Part shown: in pieces, positions 9,464 through 18,661 of the stretch
Layout: each line of letters begins with the position of its first letter
Numbering within the stretch: the stretch's first letter is position 1
NCBI RefSeq assembly: GCF_019334305.1
Contig: NZ_JAHWGH010000001.1
Coordinates: 62,001-126,000, forward strand
Source of the DNA: Rossellomorea orangium
Lineage (GTDB): Bacteria > Bacillota > Bacilli > Bacillales > Bacillaceae_B
Reading direction: 5' to 3'
DNA length: 64,000 nucleotides
The notes under the pieces: generated by a model
The model's input: the letters and a program-made list of their open reading frames with translations, nothing else
Told to the model about the DNA's origin: nothing
Database searches by the model: none
Program-made: the position numbers and the translations under genes

Positions 9464-10108
9464 ATGAAAGAGAATCAGTCTATCATCTTTACTTTGTGGG
9501 AACGTATTTTCCACTATTTGAGGTATATTTCTTTGTTTGAGTGGTTGAGGTTAGCAGCAGGGAAATGGTCCTTTTTAAGCTTTGTTAAAACGTATACGTT
9601 TGTTGATCTTTGGGTATTGTTCCACTTCCTCTTTTCTTTTTCTGCCATTTTGATCTTTAAATACACTAGTTATCCCCCGCTTCATGTTGGGTTAGTGGTG
9701 TATGGGAGTCTGAGGATCCTAGAAATATTCGTCTATCAGATGAACGTTTTATTATTCGATGAATACCGTACAGAGGTTAAAGGCAGAACATATTTATTAA
9801 AGAGCGTCAGGAGAATGATTCTCTTATTACTTCATAATTTCATTGAAATCATTTTCTGGTTTGGGAGCACTTATATTTTCTTCACCCATAATTTTAGTGT
9901 GGATCTAAGGGAAGTCAGTACGATGGAAATCATTTATTTAAGCTTCATCCGTATGACCAATTTTGGATCAAGCAGTCTGAACTATACATCTGGGTTCGGC
10001 CTTCAACTAATGTGGTTTCAATCAATAATTGGTCTGTTTATGACGCTGATTGTGTTGGCTAGATTTCTCGGTACCCTGCCTAGCCCCAGGACTAAAGAGG
10101 AAAAATGA
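9464..10108 (+). CDS. Membrane protein with pore-loop-like C-terminus
   Basis: 214 residues, starting MKENQSIIFTLWERIFHY. About four hydrophobic helices are visible, at roughly residues 50-70, 75-95, 110-145 and 185-205. Between the last two lies SFIRMTNFGSSSLNYTSGFG, which sits where a re-entrant pore loop would be in two-helix ion channels, though the TxGYG filter itself is absent. The final helix (LMWFQSIIGLFMTLIVLARF) resembles the inner helix of Ion_trans_2 channels. That comparison is inference from layout. It is a single gene, flanked on both sides by REP-like remnants. Confidence 0.7.
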   Translation: MKENQSIIFTLWERIFHYLRYISLFEWLRLAAGKWSFLSFVKTYTFVDLWVLFHFLFSFSAILIFKYTSYPPLHVGLVVYGSLRILEIFVYQMNVLLFDEYRTEVKGRTYLLKSVRRMILLLLHNFIEIIFWFGSTYIFFTHNFSVDLREVSTMEIIYLSFIRMTNFGSSSLNYTSGFGLQLMWFQSIIGLFMTLIVLARFLGTLPSPRTKEEK

Positions 10109-10239
10109 TAATTATAGAAACAACAAGCTGGCTACAATGCAGAAACAGTAGTCACACTCCGCACTTGGTGGCTTTCCTGTCCGCATTATGTGGCTCAAAA
10201 GTATGCACTAATAGCTCATTCTGTCTGCAATAATCAAAA

Positions 10240-10328
10240 GTCAAATTGGAACCGTCCCCATTTGACCCCATTTGACACTCTTTAACACGCTAACGCTGTG
10301 CACTTTAGCTGAGCGGGGGTCTGACCCC
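10240..10328. repeat. REP-like cluster (ACCGTCCCC and GGGGTCTGACCCC)
   Basis: GTCAAAT-TGGAACCGTCCCC-ATTTGAC at 10240-10266 is an inverted-arm element with the same ACCGTCCC core as the repeats next to RAYT-1. At 10316-10328 lies the palindrome GGGGTCTGACCCC. Between them, TTTAACACGCTAACGCTGTGCACT matches a stretch near 6081. These are probably several short-repeat families accumulated in one intergenic gap. Confidence 0.65.
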
Positions 10329-10359
10329 AGAATTCTCTGAAAGTACATTTAAGTGGAGT

Positions 10360-10692
10360 GTGGAAAATACTGAAGAGAGATTTCGATTTCCCGATATGAT
10401 ACTTAACATTGACCACGAAGGGTACAATAGGTGGTATTTAGATTTCAAACCCAGTATCCCAGACCGTCGCCCTCCTGGTATTTACATATATCATCTTTAC
10501 GGTCGAATTGCGATGTTTGATTTACTTGAAACAGATAAATTTACTATTGTAGTTAATGATGAGAAGGAATTCGATATGTTAATGAAAAGAGTACCTTTAT
10601 CACTAAGAGCAAATTTGTATGTAATGCTAATAGATCTGGAATGGGGAAAAATTCTAAAGGAAGAGATTCTATGTAGATACAGGAAGGATTAA
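10360..10692 (+). CDS. Small unknown protein
   Basis: 110 residues from a GTG with AGTGGAGT just upstream. Start MENTEERFRFPDMILNIDHE, and a central stretch RRPPGIYIYHLYGRIAMFDL. The composition is that of a real soluble protein and the frame is intact, but the ribosome site and start are weak. No family recognised. It lies alone between repeats and the terminator of the EPS locus. Confidence 0.5.
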   Translation: MENTEERFRFPDMILNIDHEGYNRWYLDFKPSIPDRRPPGIYIYHLYGRIAMFDLLETDKFTIVVNDEKEFDMLMKRVPLSLRANLYVMLIDLEWGKILKEEILCRYRKD

Positions 10693-10783
10693 TCAAGAGG
10701 ATTATGCCAGTAATGCAGAGTCCTTTTTGTGTTTATGTTATTTTACCAAGTTAACGCACTAAAGCATAAAGTCGAAAAAACAT

Positions 10784-10822
10784 ACCCGCCGAGCTGCCAA
10801 ATAAGACAGCCCAGCGGGTAAA
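10784..10822 (-). terminator. Terminator of the EPS operon
   Basis: On the minus strand the arms TACCCGC and GCGGGTA enclose an inner CTG/CAG-containing stem and are followed by ATGTTTTTTCG. It lies just past the galE remnant and so would end the long minus-strand transcript. Confidence 0.65.
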
Positions 10823-10826
10823 TTTC

Positions 10827-10940
10827 CTATTCCTTATAATTTTTCTCAAAGCGCCATGCATCTCGACACATGGCAATAATATCACGTTTCGCTGTCCAGC
10901 CTAGTTCCCGCTTTGCTTTTGAAGCATCGGCATAGCATGA
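10827..10940 (-). pseudogene. C-terminal remnant of a second galE
   Basis: Directly after the galE stop, another minus-strand frame reads SCYADASKAKRELGWTAKRD followed by an IIAMCRDAWRFEKNYKE tail and a stop at 10827. This is the typical last 35 residues of a UDP-glucose 4-epimerase (compare SSEKAKRVLGWRPQF in the intact gene). The two tails differ at many positions, so this is a paralogue and not a recent tandem duplication. The rest of that gene has been replaced or lost, with the break point within 10 bases of the intact gene's stop. Confidence 0.8.
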
Positions 10941-10942
10941 TG

Positions 10943-11935
10943 TTATTGTTTGTCTGAATAACCTTCTGGATTATTCTTATGCCAACTCCATGCATCAGTA
11001 ATGATTTTCTCTAATGAATCAAACTGTGGTCTCCAACCTAGGACACGTTTTGCTTTCTCAGATGAAGCAATTAAGATTGCCGGATCTCCCGCTCTTCTCT
11101 CTTTTACTTCTGCTGGAATTGGGTGATTCGTCACTTTTCTTGCTACATCAATTACTTCTTTGACTGAGTAACCATTTCCGTTACCTAAATTGAAAATTTC
11201 ACTTGGATTGCCTTTTCTTAAGTATTCTAATGATTGATAATGAGCAGAAGCCAAGTCCATTACATGAACATAATCCCTTATACATGTACCATCTTCTGTA
11301 GGATAATCATCACCGAACATATAAATCCTATCTCTCTGACCAAGTGGCACTTGTAAAATCAAAGGAATAAGATGTGTTTCAGGATCATGATCTTCCCCAA
11401 TATTTCCACCTTCATGTGCTCCTGCAGCGTTAAAATATCTTAAAGATACGTATTTAATGCCATAAGCTTGATCAAACCATTTCATCATTTTTTCCATGGC
11501 TAGCTTTGTCTCGCCATAGGTATTGGTAGGAGTGGTTTCATTATCTTCAACAATAGGGATATTCTTAGGTTCTCCATAAGTTGCTGCCGTTGATGAAAAT
11601 ACAATCTTGCCTACATTATTTTCTTTCATAACATCTAAAAGACACATCATACCATACACATTGTTATGGTAATATTCATATGGCTTTTCCATACTTTCGC
11701 CGACTAAAGAGTTAGCCGCAAAGTGAATCACCGCTTCAATAATATGATTCTTAAAGACTCTATCTAAAGCATCTTTATCTCGAAGATCGATTTGATAGAA
11801 ATGTTCTACATCAACTGATTTTCTATGACCACTCTGTAAATTATCGACAACAATTACATCTTCATTATTCTCCAAAAAATACTTAGTAGCATTAGAACCT
11901 ATATATCCGGCTCCACCAGTAATTAATATTGACAT
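10943..11935 (-). CDS. galE: UDP-glucose 4-epimerase
   Basis: 330 residues, full length. TAGGAGG precedes the ATG. The Rossmann motif GGAGYIGSN sits at the start, the catalytic Tyr-Lys pair is in YGETK near residue 145, and a Ser-Thr-Ala stretch lies in VFSSTAATYGE. It interconverts UDP-glucose and UDP-galactose (or the N-acetyl forms) to feed the polysaccharide. It is the last gene of the EPS locus, followed by the tail of a second galE and a terminator. Confidence 0.95.
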   Translation of the reverse strand: MSILITGGAGYIGSNATKYFLENNEDVIVVDNLQSGHRKSVDVEHFYQIDLRDKDALDRVFKNHIIEAVIHFAANSLVGESMEKPYEYYHNNVYGMMCLLDVMKENNVGKIVFSSTAATYGEPKNIPIVEDNETTPTNTYGETKLAMEKMMKWFDQAYGIKYVSLRYFNAAGAHEGGNIGEDHDPETHLIPLILQVPLGQRDRIYMFGDDYPTEDGTCIRDYVHVMDLASAHYQSLEYLRKGNPSEIFNLGNGNGYSVKEVIDVARKVTNHPIPAEVKERRAGDPAILIASSEKAKRVLGWRPQFDSLEKIITDAWSWHKNNPEGYSDKQ

Positions 11936-12002
11936 TTTTGCCTCCTATGATTTATCCCATCTTAACTTTCATTTTAAGACGCATAATTAAAGCATAATCT
12001 AT

Positions 12003-13541
12003 TTATCTTCTAATAAATTGCTTGACATATCCGTTTAATTCCTTAAGCTCTTTATTTCTTAGATTCATCACCAGAAACATGCTACTTACAACAAAAAAGC
12101 ATAATATAATCTTTAATAAAATAAAACCTAACGAAATAGGCAGATCCTTAGTGATTAAAAGTACAATTCCAACTGCCAAAACAGAAGTTAAAATGTGCTT
12201 CGATTGCATTTTCCAGTAGTTCGTGATGGGTTTATTAAATTTAACTTTATATAATAGCTTGGGTTCATACCAAACTGTCGTAAATATTCTTGCTAATGCT
12301 GTTGAGATTATAATACCTTCGATTCCCCATCTCATGCCTAAAAAAACTGACAGTAATAAGTTTATAAGTGATGCATATAACATAAGGTATTTTATCTCAT
12401 TAAATAAACCCATCGTCTCTCTATAAATCCAAACTGGATTTATAATGTTTTGTATATAAAAATTAAATGTTATTGCAAAAACTATAGTAAAACCTAACAA
12501 ATATTCGTTACCAATCCATATAGTTATGAAGTCATTAAATACTAATAGAAAACAAGCCGAAATAAAAGCGCTTAACCAATGGAAAAATAATACTAAAACA
12601 TTGAAAAAATGATAAGAATTTAACGTATTACTCGAAGCATTCAAATTACCAATACTTGAATAAATAGCTTGAATAAAAATAGTTATAAAAGTTGTAATGG
12701 CAGATATAATTAATCCATAATTTGAATAATAACCAACGAAAATAGTTCCTACTATTATTGAAATTAATATATTATCTGTATTGTTCATAATAACAACACC
12801 GATTTTATATAAAAAGGTTGATTTTATTTTTTCCTTTATTTCTATTTTTAATTTGCTTATCTCTTCATTTTTATCATTAGTTACAAATTTAAATTTATTG
12901 ATAAATGGGTAATGTTTATCAGCAATTTTGCTTAAAATAATATTGTTTAAAATAGTACTAATTACAAGTAAGATTAAAAAAATATAATAACTTTTAATTG
13001 TAATTAATATTATTATTTGAGCAATGTCCCTAATCAAAAAAGTAAGTGTTTTAACAGATGTAATTATATAATTTTTTTGATCTGCATTTATTAATGCTAT
13101 TTTGTATGCAAAAAGATAAGATACTACAGAGTTTAGTAAAAAAAGTAAATAATATATTACCAACTCTCTGTATAGAAAAAGTTCACTGTTTATTATTAAA
13201 TTTAGGAAAGGAACAATCCCTAAACCAATAATGAGAATTGCAAAAGATATCTTTATATACAAACCTCTATAAAATTTTAATAAAGCCGAAATGGTGACTT
13301 CGTCATTTTTTGCAACTGGTTTATATAAACTAAAAATCATTACATTTGCAACGCCAAGTTCTGCTAGAGAAAGCACTAATATTATACTATTATATAATCC
13401 GTTAACTCCTAAATATTCAGCACCTAGAATAGCTATAAAAACTGTTCTACTTATAAAAGTAGAAAGTAGAATTAATATTTGGCTTCCCAGGCCTAAAATT
13501 ACATTTCTTAGCGAGTTAGCAGTTCTTGATTGTTTATTCAT
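12003..13541 (-). CDS. Polysaccharide flippase, Wzx type
   Basis: 512 residues, very hydrophobic, with about 12-14 membrane helices. The start MNKQSRTANSLRNVILGLGS and the later SRTVFIAILGAEYLGVNGLY are typical of the MATE-like RfbX/Wzx family in Gram-positive capsule loci. It would move lipid-linked repeat units across the membrane for the Wzy polymerase. The stop of the preceding gene is 8 bases upstream. Low GC, like its neighbours. Confidence 0.88.
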   Translation of the reverse strand: MNKQSRTANSLRNVILGLGSQILILLSTFISRTVFIAILGAEYLGVNGLYNSIILVLSLAELGVANVMIFSLYKPVAKNDEVTISALLKFYRGLYIKISFAILIIGLGIVPFLNLIINSELFLYRELVIYYLLFLLNSVVSYLFAYKIALINADQKNYIITSVKTLTFLIRDIAQIIILITIKSYYIFLILLVISTILNNIILSKIADKHYPFINKFKFVTNDKNEEISKLKIEIKEKIKSTFLYKIGVVIMNNTDNILISIIVGTIFVGYYSNYGLIISAITTFITIFIQAIYSSIGNLNASSNTLNSYHFFNVLVLFFHWLSAFISACFLLVFNDFITIWIGNEYLLGFTIVFAITFNFYIQNIINPVWIYRETMGLFNEIKYLMLYASLINLLLSVFLGMRWGIEGIIISTALARIFTTVWYEPKLLYKVKFNKPITNYWKMQSKHILTSVLAVGIVLLITKDLPISLGFILLKIILCFFVVSSMFLVMNLRNKELKELNGYVKQFIRR

Positions 13542-13549
13542 AACTTCTT

Positions 13550-15043
13550 CTAACCCCTCAGGGATTTATAGATCCTCTTAACATAGTTGTAAACTCCCAT
13601 TTTCTTTACGCTAATTATTATTAACTTTTTTATATTCATTTTTATATTTCTTACTGTCCTCTTAATAGAACTTTCCAGCTTTAATAAAGCTAAATTTAGT
13701 TTACTCTTTTTTTTCATTATATTTTCAATTAGTTTAACATCTACTTGATCCTTATACTCAAATCTATTTTTTTTAAACTCCAGTATGACATCTAACGTTG
13801 TAAATTTTAAATCACTGAAATAAAAATAGTTTTGTGGATTTAAAACAAGATTATCCAATGTCTGATTGTAATATTTTACGAAATCGTGATGATTATGAAA
13901 GTAATCGTCCTCTAATACTTTATACTCCTTTGATATAGTCAGAAAGTCAATATCTTCAACATCCCTCAAGCCGTATAATGCCATAGTACTACTCGAATCA
14001 ATAGTAAACTCTTCTAACGGAAGGTTATATTCAATCAACTTAGCTTTAAGTTTATCTATAAAGTGATTAAACTGCACATAATGGTTAGGTTTCCCATTAT
14101 TCAAAAATTGTACGGAGTTTTCATTTAATAAAAGATTTACCATTTGTACAACTTCTTCTTTAGTATCGGTAATATGAATCGAGTGATTGCCTATATTAAA
14201 AATATCCCTAATTTTCTTCTTTAGGTTTAAAACATCCTCAAAACTTATATTTTCTATAACATAAGCTGTTAGTATCTCATTTTTGTCATAACAAGCATCC
14301 CTTTTATTCTTAGCTCCTTCAAAATTATTCTTAATATTGCCAATCCAACCTTGTCCTGAATAGATTTGGAACATCAAATTATGAAGGCCATCATAACCTA
14401 CTTTTATTTTCTTTTTATATATAACCTCACACGAATTATTTATAAGAGCATCTAGCTCTTTTCTTTTATCTTTGTCCTTTGCTTTAGGCCAAACACATGC
14501 AACAAATTGATTCCCCTTTAATTTACAATATTCATTTACTAAGTAGTCAATATATCTCTCATCAAGTAACCTTTCTTTGAAATATTTTACATCATATGTC
14601 GCACTCAAATTGTTAAAACGAATAATTGGAACTTTTAATTTATAATAGGCTGCGATCGCAACACGGTGAGCCCCATCTAAAATGGCGTTATTGTAACCTA
14701 CAGGAATAACAGATTTATCTTTATTTATTCCATTATTTTTAATATTATCTATTAGATTATCAAAAGTTTTAATATATTTTTCTATAGTATTTTTTTCTGA
14801 ATTACCAGGTTCTGAAAAGCTCCCTAAAGAAAATGCTTCTATATGTGCAGCATACAATTCCTTGATAAAGGACAAATCATATCCCTTATCTTTAAACTCT
14901 ACATATTTTATTTTAGCGACAAGGTCAATTCTTTCTTTAACTAGTAAATCACAAGCATCAACAATTTCTATGCTATAACATTTATTTAAATCAATATTAT
15001 TTATCCTGCAAAAATAGCTTGATAGTAACTTTTCTATATCCAT
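13550..15043 (-). CDS. ParB-like plus nucleotidyltransferase-like protein of EPS locus
   Basis: 497 residues from the ATG at 15043, chosen because AATGGAGGATATT precedes it. The longer frame to 15130 lacks a ribosome site. Around residues 105-140 lies a ParB/Srx-like motif, PVGYNNAILDGAHRVAIAAY, as in ParB-fold free-amino-acid kinases. Near residue 350, DSSSTMALYGLRDVEDIDFL resembles the GS-x-GxxDxDF metal-binding motif of nucleotidyltransferases. A third segment, HSIHITDTKEEVVQMVNLLL, lies between them. The C-terminus is lysine-rich and may lie on the membrane. The position between a GT2 and Wzx suggests it decorates the repeat unit, perhaps with a phospho- or amino-acid group. That is inference. 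Confidence 0.75.
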   Translation of the reverse strand: MDIEKLLSSYFCRINNIDLNKCYSIEIVDACDLLVKERIDLVAKIKYVEFKDKGYDLSFIKELYAAHIEAFSLGSFSEPGNSEKNTIEKYIKTFDNLIDNIKNNGINKDKSVIPVGYNNAILDGAHRVAIAAYYKLKVPIIRFNNLSATYDVKYFKERLLDERYIDYLVNEYCKLKGNQFVACVWPKAKDKDKRKELDALINNSCEVIYKKKIKVGYDGLHNLMFQIYSGQGWIGNIKNNFEGAKNKRDACYDKNEILTAYVIENISFEDVLNLKKKIRDIFNIGNHSIHITDTKEEVVQMVNLLLNENSVQFLNNGKPNHYVQFNHFIDKLKAKLIEYNLPLEEFTIDSSSTMALYGLRDVEDIDFLTISKEYKVLEDDYFHNHHDFVKYYNQTLDNLVLNPQNYFYFSDLKFTTLDVILEFKKNRFEYKDQVDVKLIENIMKKKSKLNLALLKLESSIKRTVRNIKMNIKKLIIISVKKMGVYNYVKRIYKSLRG

Positions 15044-15110
15044 AATATCCTCCATTTGCTTTTGATCAAAATGAGAATAATTAAAGCAAGAACTTTTATA
15101 ATAAAATACT

Positions 15111-16073
15111 TTAATGTTTTTTCCCCTCATAATTTAACAATAATTTATACTTAAGAACATCTAGCATTATCATTAAACATTTGATGTTTGTAAAAGCAGA
15201 TTTTATTAATAAGTAAATTCCACTTAAAAATTTCTTATTATAAATTTTCTCTAACCCATTTCCAAAAACGTGGTATGCCTTATTAAATTTATCCCTATAT
15301 TGGACGCTATAATAATTATTTTCCTTTAAATATTTTTCAATACTAGTTATTATAGATTCATCATTTATCTCATTTTTCCTATAAGCAATTTTTAAATATT
15401 TACTTATTAACAGTTGTTTACATAAATCCTTCCTTGATATGCTATCCATCCTAATTCTGTAATAAATTAGGTATTCATTTAATATTCCTAGTTTATATCC
15501 ATTTTGTATCATTCTTAGCCATAAATCATAATCCTCCGCTGACGGCACATCTCTATATCCATGTAAATTTTCAAGAACTTCTTTCTTAATTAATACACTG
15601 GGATGTGTTATAAAACAATTATACGGTAAAATTTTTTTTACATTTTCCGGATTCATTGCAAATAACGGTTTTTTACTAATAACTTTGCCATTTTCATCTA
15701 TTTCGATTTTATTAGTAGCCACTAAATCATAATCTTTCTCCTCTATATAATTCAATTGCTTTTCCAAACGATCTGGAAAGGAAATATCATCAGCATCCAT
15801 TCTAGCAACGTATCTCCCCTTAGCAATACTTATGCCTTTATTTAAACTAGGAGCTAAACCAATATTAATTTCATTAATTATGACCTTGACCCTACGATCA
15901 ACTCTTTCATATTCCTTCAAAATATCTAAAATGGAAGAGTTATCAGGATTATCTAAAACTATTATAAACTCTAAATTCTTATACGTTTGGTTTAGAATTG
16001 AATCTATAGAAGCTCTTAAGTCAGATTCTTTTTCGTTATAAGTACTCATAATTACACTTATCACTTTATTCAT
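15111..16073 (-). CDS. Family 2 glycosyltransferase
   Basis: 320 residues from the ATG at 16073 (MNKVISVIMSTYNEKESDLR). A TTG at 16085 is also possible. No strong ribosome site is seen for either. GT-A fold: the STYNE start, LNKGISIAKGRYVARMDADD with the DxD motif near residue 90, and the acceptor-region SAEDYDLWLRM (ED motif). It adds a sugar to the lipid-linked repeat unit at the cytosolic face. Confidence 0.9.
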   Translation of the reverse strand: MNKVISVIMSTYNEKESDLRASIDSILNQTYKNLEFIIVLDNPDNSSILDILKEYERVDRRVKVIINEINIGLAPSLNKGISIAKGRYVARMDADDISFPDRLEKQLNYIEEKDYDLVATNKIEIDENGKVISKKPLFAMNPENVKKILPYNCFITHPSVLIKKEVLENLHGYRDVPSAEDYDLWLRMIQNGYKLGILNEYLIYYRIRMDSISRKDLCKQLLISKYLKIAYRKNEINDESIITSIEKYLKENNYYSVQYRDKFNKAYHVFGNGLEKIYNKKFLSGIYLLIKSAFTNIKCLMIMLDVLKYKLLLNYEGKKH

Positions 16074-16127
16074 ATCATTTAACAATAGTTGACTATTTCA
16101 GACAAGTTCCTTTGACAACTATTGGAT

Positions 16128-17378
16128 TCACTCCCCTTGGTTAAAACTGGTATTTTTCGTCTTTTTTGTAAAAATAATTATAAAAAATATTGTCACCGCA
16201 GCTGCTGGGAACAATAACCTATAAGTGAATGTGGAACGTAGTAAGACACTGATTACAAATATATATAAACCAAATAGCCTCATACTTCCGAATTTAATAA
16301 AGCTTTTTTCAATAAAACTTGTAAATCCGGAAAGGAAACATGCACCTATAACTACTCCAAAAAACCCTAAATCTTTAATAAATGGATATAGAATTGTTGT
16401 ATTTGCATTAGTCATTAAAGTAGGAGATATATACCTAGGAATAGAAGTTATACTGGTTATAATATAATCTGATCCATTATATTCAATGCCGAATATTACT
16501 GAAAATACCATTAAAAATAGATTGACAATAAAACCAAACGTAGCGGTGCCCCATAAGAATTGTTCATCATTAACTTCATTCAAAATGACACTTAAATGAT
16601 TAAATCCACTAGTAAAATATTGAACAATACTTTCTATAAAGCTAATATCTCCCCAAGACCTAGAAACTGTTAGTCCAAAAAGAGCAATGACTAAAGTTAA
16701 GACTAACTTCTTATTCATCTTTACTTTTTTAAATCCACCGTTTAATGATTTGTAAATAATGAATGCAGCAAAATAAAACAAAACTACATTGAAGGGAAGT
16801 TCTCTACCGCCAAACAATAATGTATACATACAAATATCAATAATTGCAATAATAGATAATTTATAATTATACTTTTTGGTAACTAAAGTAATTACAAAAA
16901 GTATTGCTGTTACAGTAAATATAGAGTTTACAAAAATTTGGAGTATCAGTAATTCAGAGGTAGTTCCCAATCCCATTTCAGAGTTAAAAGCGTATAATCT
17001 TAAAACTTTAAAGCCACCTCTATTTAAAATTATATCGAGGGATTCTAATAAAAATTTTAAAGAATATATCCATGCAATTAGATTAAAAACTACTATTAAT
17101 TTTAAGTTTATACCACCAGAAATTAAGAATGGCTTCTTTGTAATTTTTAACCTATTCCATGAAAAGTAACTTATATTAAAAATTAAAATGAGTGTAATTG
17201 AATAGAATTGAACTAAATCTGAAGGTTTATAAATTCCAAATAATCCGATTGATGCAATACTTGCTGCAATACACCATATAGAACTAAAGAGTACGTTAGG
17301 CTTTAGAATCGAATTATAAAGGGTTTTTGTAACTATTAAGATATTAACTAAAATAACTAAGTAAAGAATGGAATACAT
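16128..17378 (-). CDS. O-antigen/EPS polymerase, Wzy type
   Basis: 416 residues with about 10-12 membrane helices and a large central loop. Start MYSILYLVILVNILIVTKTL. Motif GGRELPFNVVLFYFAAF and a later SITSIPRYISPTL loop are of the kind seen in oligosaccharide repeat-unit polymerases. Wzy proteins share little sequence, so the call rests on topology and on its place among Wzx and glycosyltransferases. Confidence 0.75.
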   Translation of the reverse strand: MYSILYLVILVNILIVTKTLYNSILKPNVLFSSIWCIAASIASIGLFGIYKPSDLVQFYSITLILIFNISYFSWNRLKITKKPFLISGGINLKLIVVFNLIAWIYSLKFLLESLDIILNRGGFKVLRLYAFNSEMGLGTTSELLILQIFVNSIFTVTAILFVITLVTKKYNYKLSIIAIIDICMYTLLFGGRELPFNVVLFYFAAFIIYKSLNGGFKKVKMNKKLVLTLVIALFGLTVSRSWGDISFIESIVQYFTSGFNHLSVILNEVNDEQFLWGTATFGFIVNLFLMVFSVIFGIEYNGSDYIITSITSIPRYISPTLMTNANTTILYPFIKDLGFFGVVIGACFLSGFTSFIEKSFIKFGSMRLFGLYIFVISVLLRSTFTYRLLFPAAAVTIFFIIIFTKKTKNTSFNQGE

Positions 17379-17449
17379 ATCCTAAAGCTCCTATTAATGG
17401 CTCAAACTCAACCAATTGAAATATAGTCTATTAGCTTTTAACTTAGAGA

Positions 17450-18661
17450 CTAAGATATTGATTCATTATTATACAAATTAATATATTTATTAAAATTAAT
17501 TTCTTTATTGTAATATTGATGAGATCTCTCAACACACATTTTGGAGAATTTCTTCTTTCCTGTATCTTTAATTTTTAAAATTGCATTCCAAAGACTACTC
17601 GTATCTCCTTTTGGAATAATAAAACCTGTATTGGTATCAACAATCTCACCACTTCCTCCTGTTTCAAAAGTTATAACAGGCGTTCCACAGGCCAATGATT
17701 CTATATTTGTAGTAGGGAAATTGTCTTCTAAGGTTGGGTTTACAAAAACATCAGCCGTTGAATAAATTTCTGCTAATTCTTTGGTACTATTTGTTCGTTT
17801 TATACCTATAATGTTATTAGGTAGATTGTTTATCTGACTCTCATCAAGACCTACTAAAACGATTTTTTCATCATTGCTAAGGGTATTTGACATCTCTAAA
17901 AAATATTTATAACCTTTTCTTGTCTCCCAATCGCTTGCAACACCTAATATAATGAACTTACCTTCCAAGTTATATTTAATTCTAAAATTACTTTTAGTTG
18001 GTTTAAAAATATCCAAATCTATCCCATTGTTTATTACTTTCACAGGATATTCTTTTAGGAATGATTTTTTAACTAATTCTGCAAGCCATTTTGATGGGGT
18101 AACAATAGTTAAATTTTTTACACCTGTAAACGCTATTCTCTTTCTTTTAAAATTACTCCTAGAACTATTGAACAGCATACTTGATGGATAGCTTCTCTTT
18201 TGAATACATCTATGATTTCCCTCTATTCTCCAACAGTCACAACCTGTAAATTCAAAATATGTGCAATGGCCTGTAAAAGGCCAACAGTCATGTAATGTCC
18301 ATATTATTGGCTTTCCAATTTGCTTTAAATATTCGAATAAGATTTCAACGTTGATATAATAACCATGAATATTATGCAAATGAATTAAATCGGGATTTAA
18401 TTCATTTACCTCAGCAATAAATTTCTTAGTTGCTCTTTTAGAGCCAAAACCGTGTTTGTCAAAAATTCTTGTTTTAGCAACATGAATATAATTATCATAC
18501 TTATTTCCTATTCTTATAGCAGTATCACAATTAATCGCATTGCCTCTTCCATAGGCTATATAGCTTTCGTGACCTTGTTCATTTAAGATTGCATGTATAT
18601 CAGTTGCTATTCTTCCTGTACTTCCTATTCCACATACTGAATTTATCTGTAATACTTTCAC
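17450..18661 (-). CDS. Family 4 glycosyltransferase
   Basis: 403 residues from a GTG that overlaps the capG stop by 4 bases (GTGA), so translation is probably coupled. GT-B fold: N-terminal QINSVCGIGSTGRIATDIHA, WTLHDCWPFTGHC in the acceptor half, and the donor half with VASDWETRKGYKYFLEMS and EDNFPTTNIESLACGTPVIT (E-x7-E motif). WRIEGNHRC is typical of the WcaC/WbpX-type group. Confidence 0.92.
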   Translation of the reverse strand: MKVLQINSVCGIGSTGRIATDIHAILNEQGHESYIAYGRGNAINCDTAIRIGNKYDNYIHVAKTRIFDKHGFGSKRATKKFIAEVNELNPDLIHLHNIHGYYINVEILFEYLKQIGKPIIWTLHDCWPFTGHCTYFEFTGCDCWRIEGNHRCIQKRSYPSSMLFNSSRSNFKRKRIAFTGVKNLTIVTPSKWLAELVKKSFLKEYPVKVINNGIDLDIFKPTKSNFRIKYNLEGKFIILGVASDWETRKGYKYFLEMSNTLSNDEKIVLVGLDESQINNLPNNIIGIKRTNSTKELAEIYSTADVFVNPTLEDNFPTTNIESLACGTPVITFETGGSGEIVDTNTGFIIPKGDTSSLWNAILKIKDTGKKKFSKMCVERSHQYYNKEINFNKYINLYNNESIS

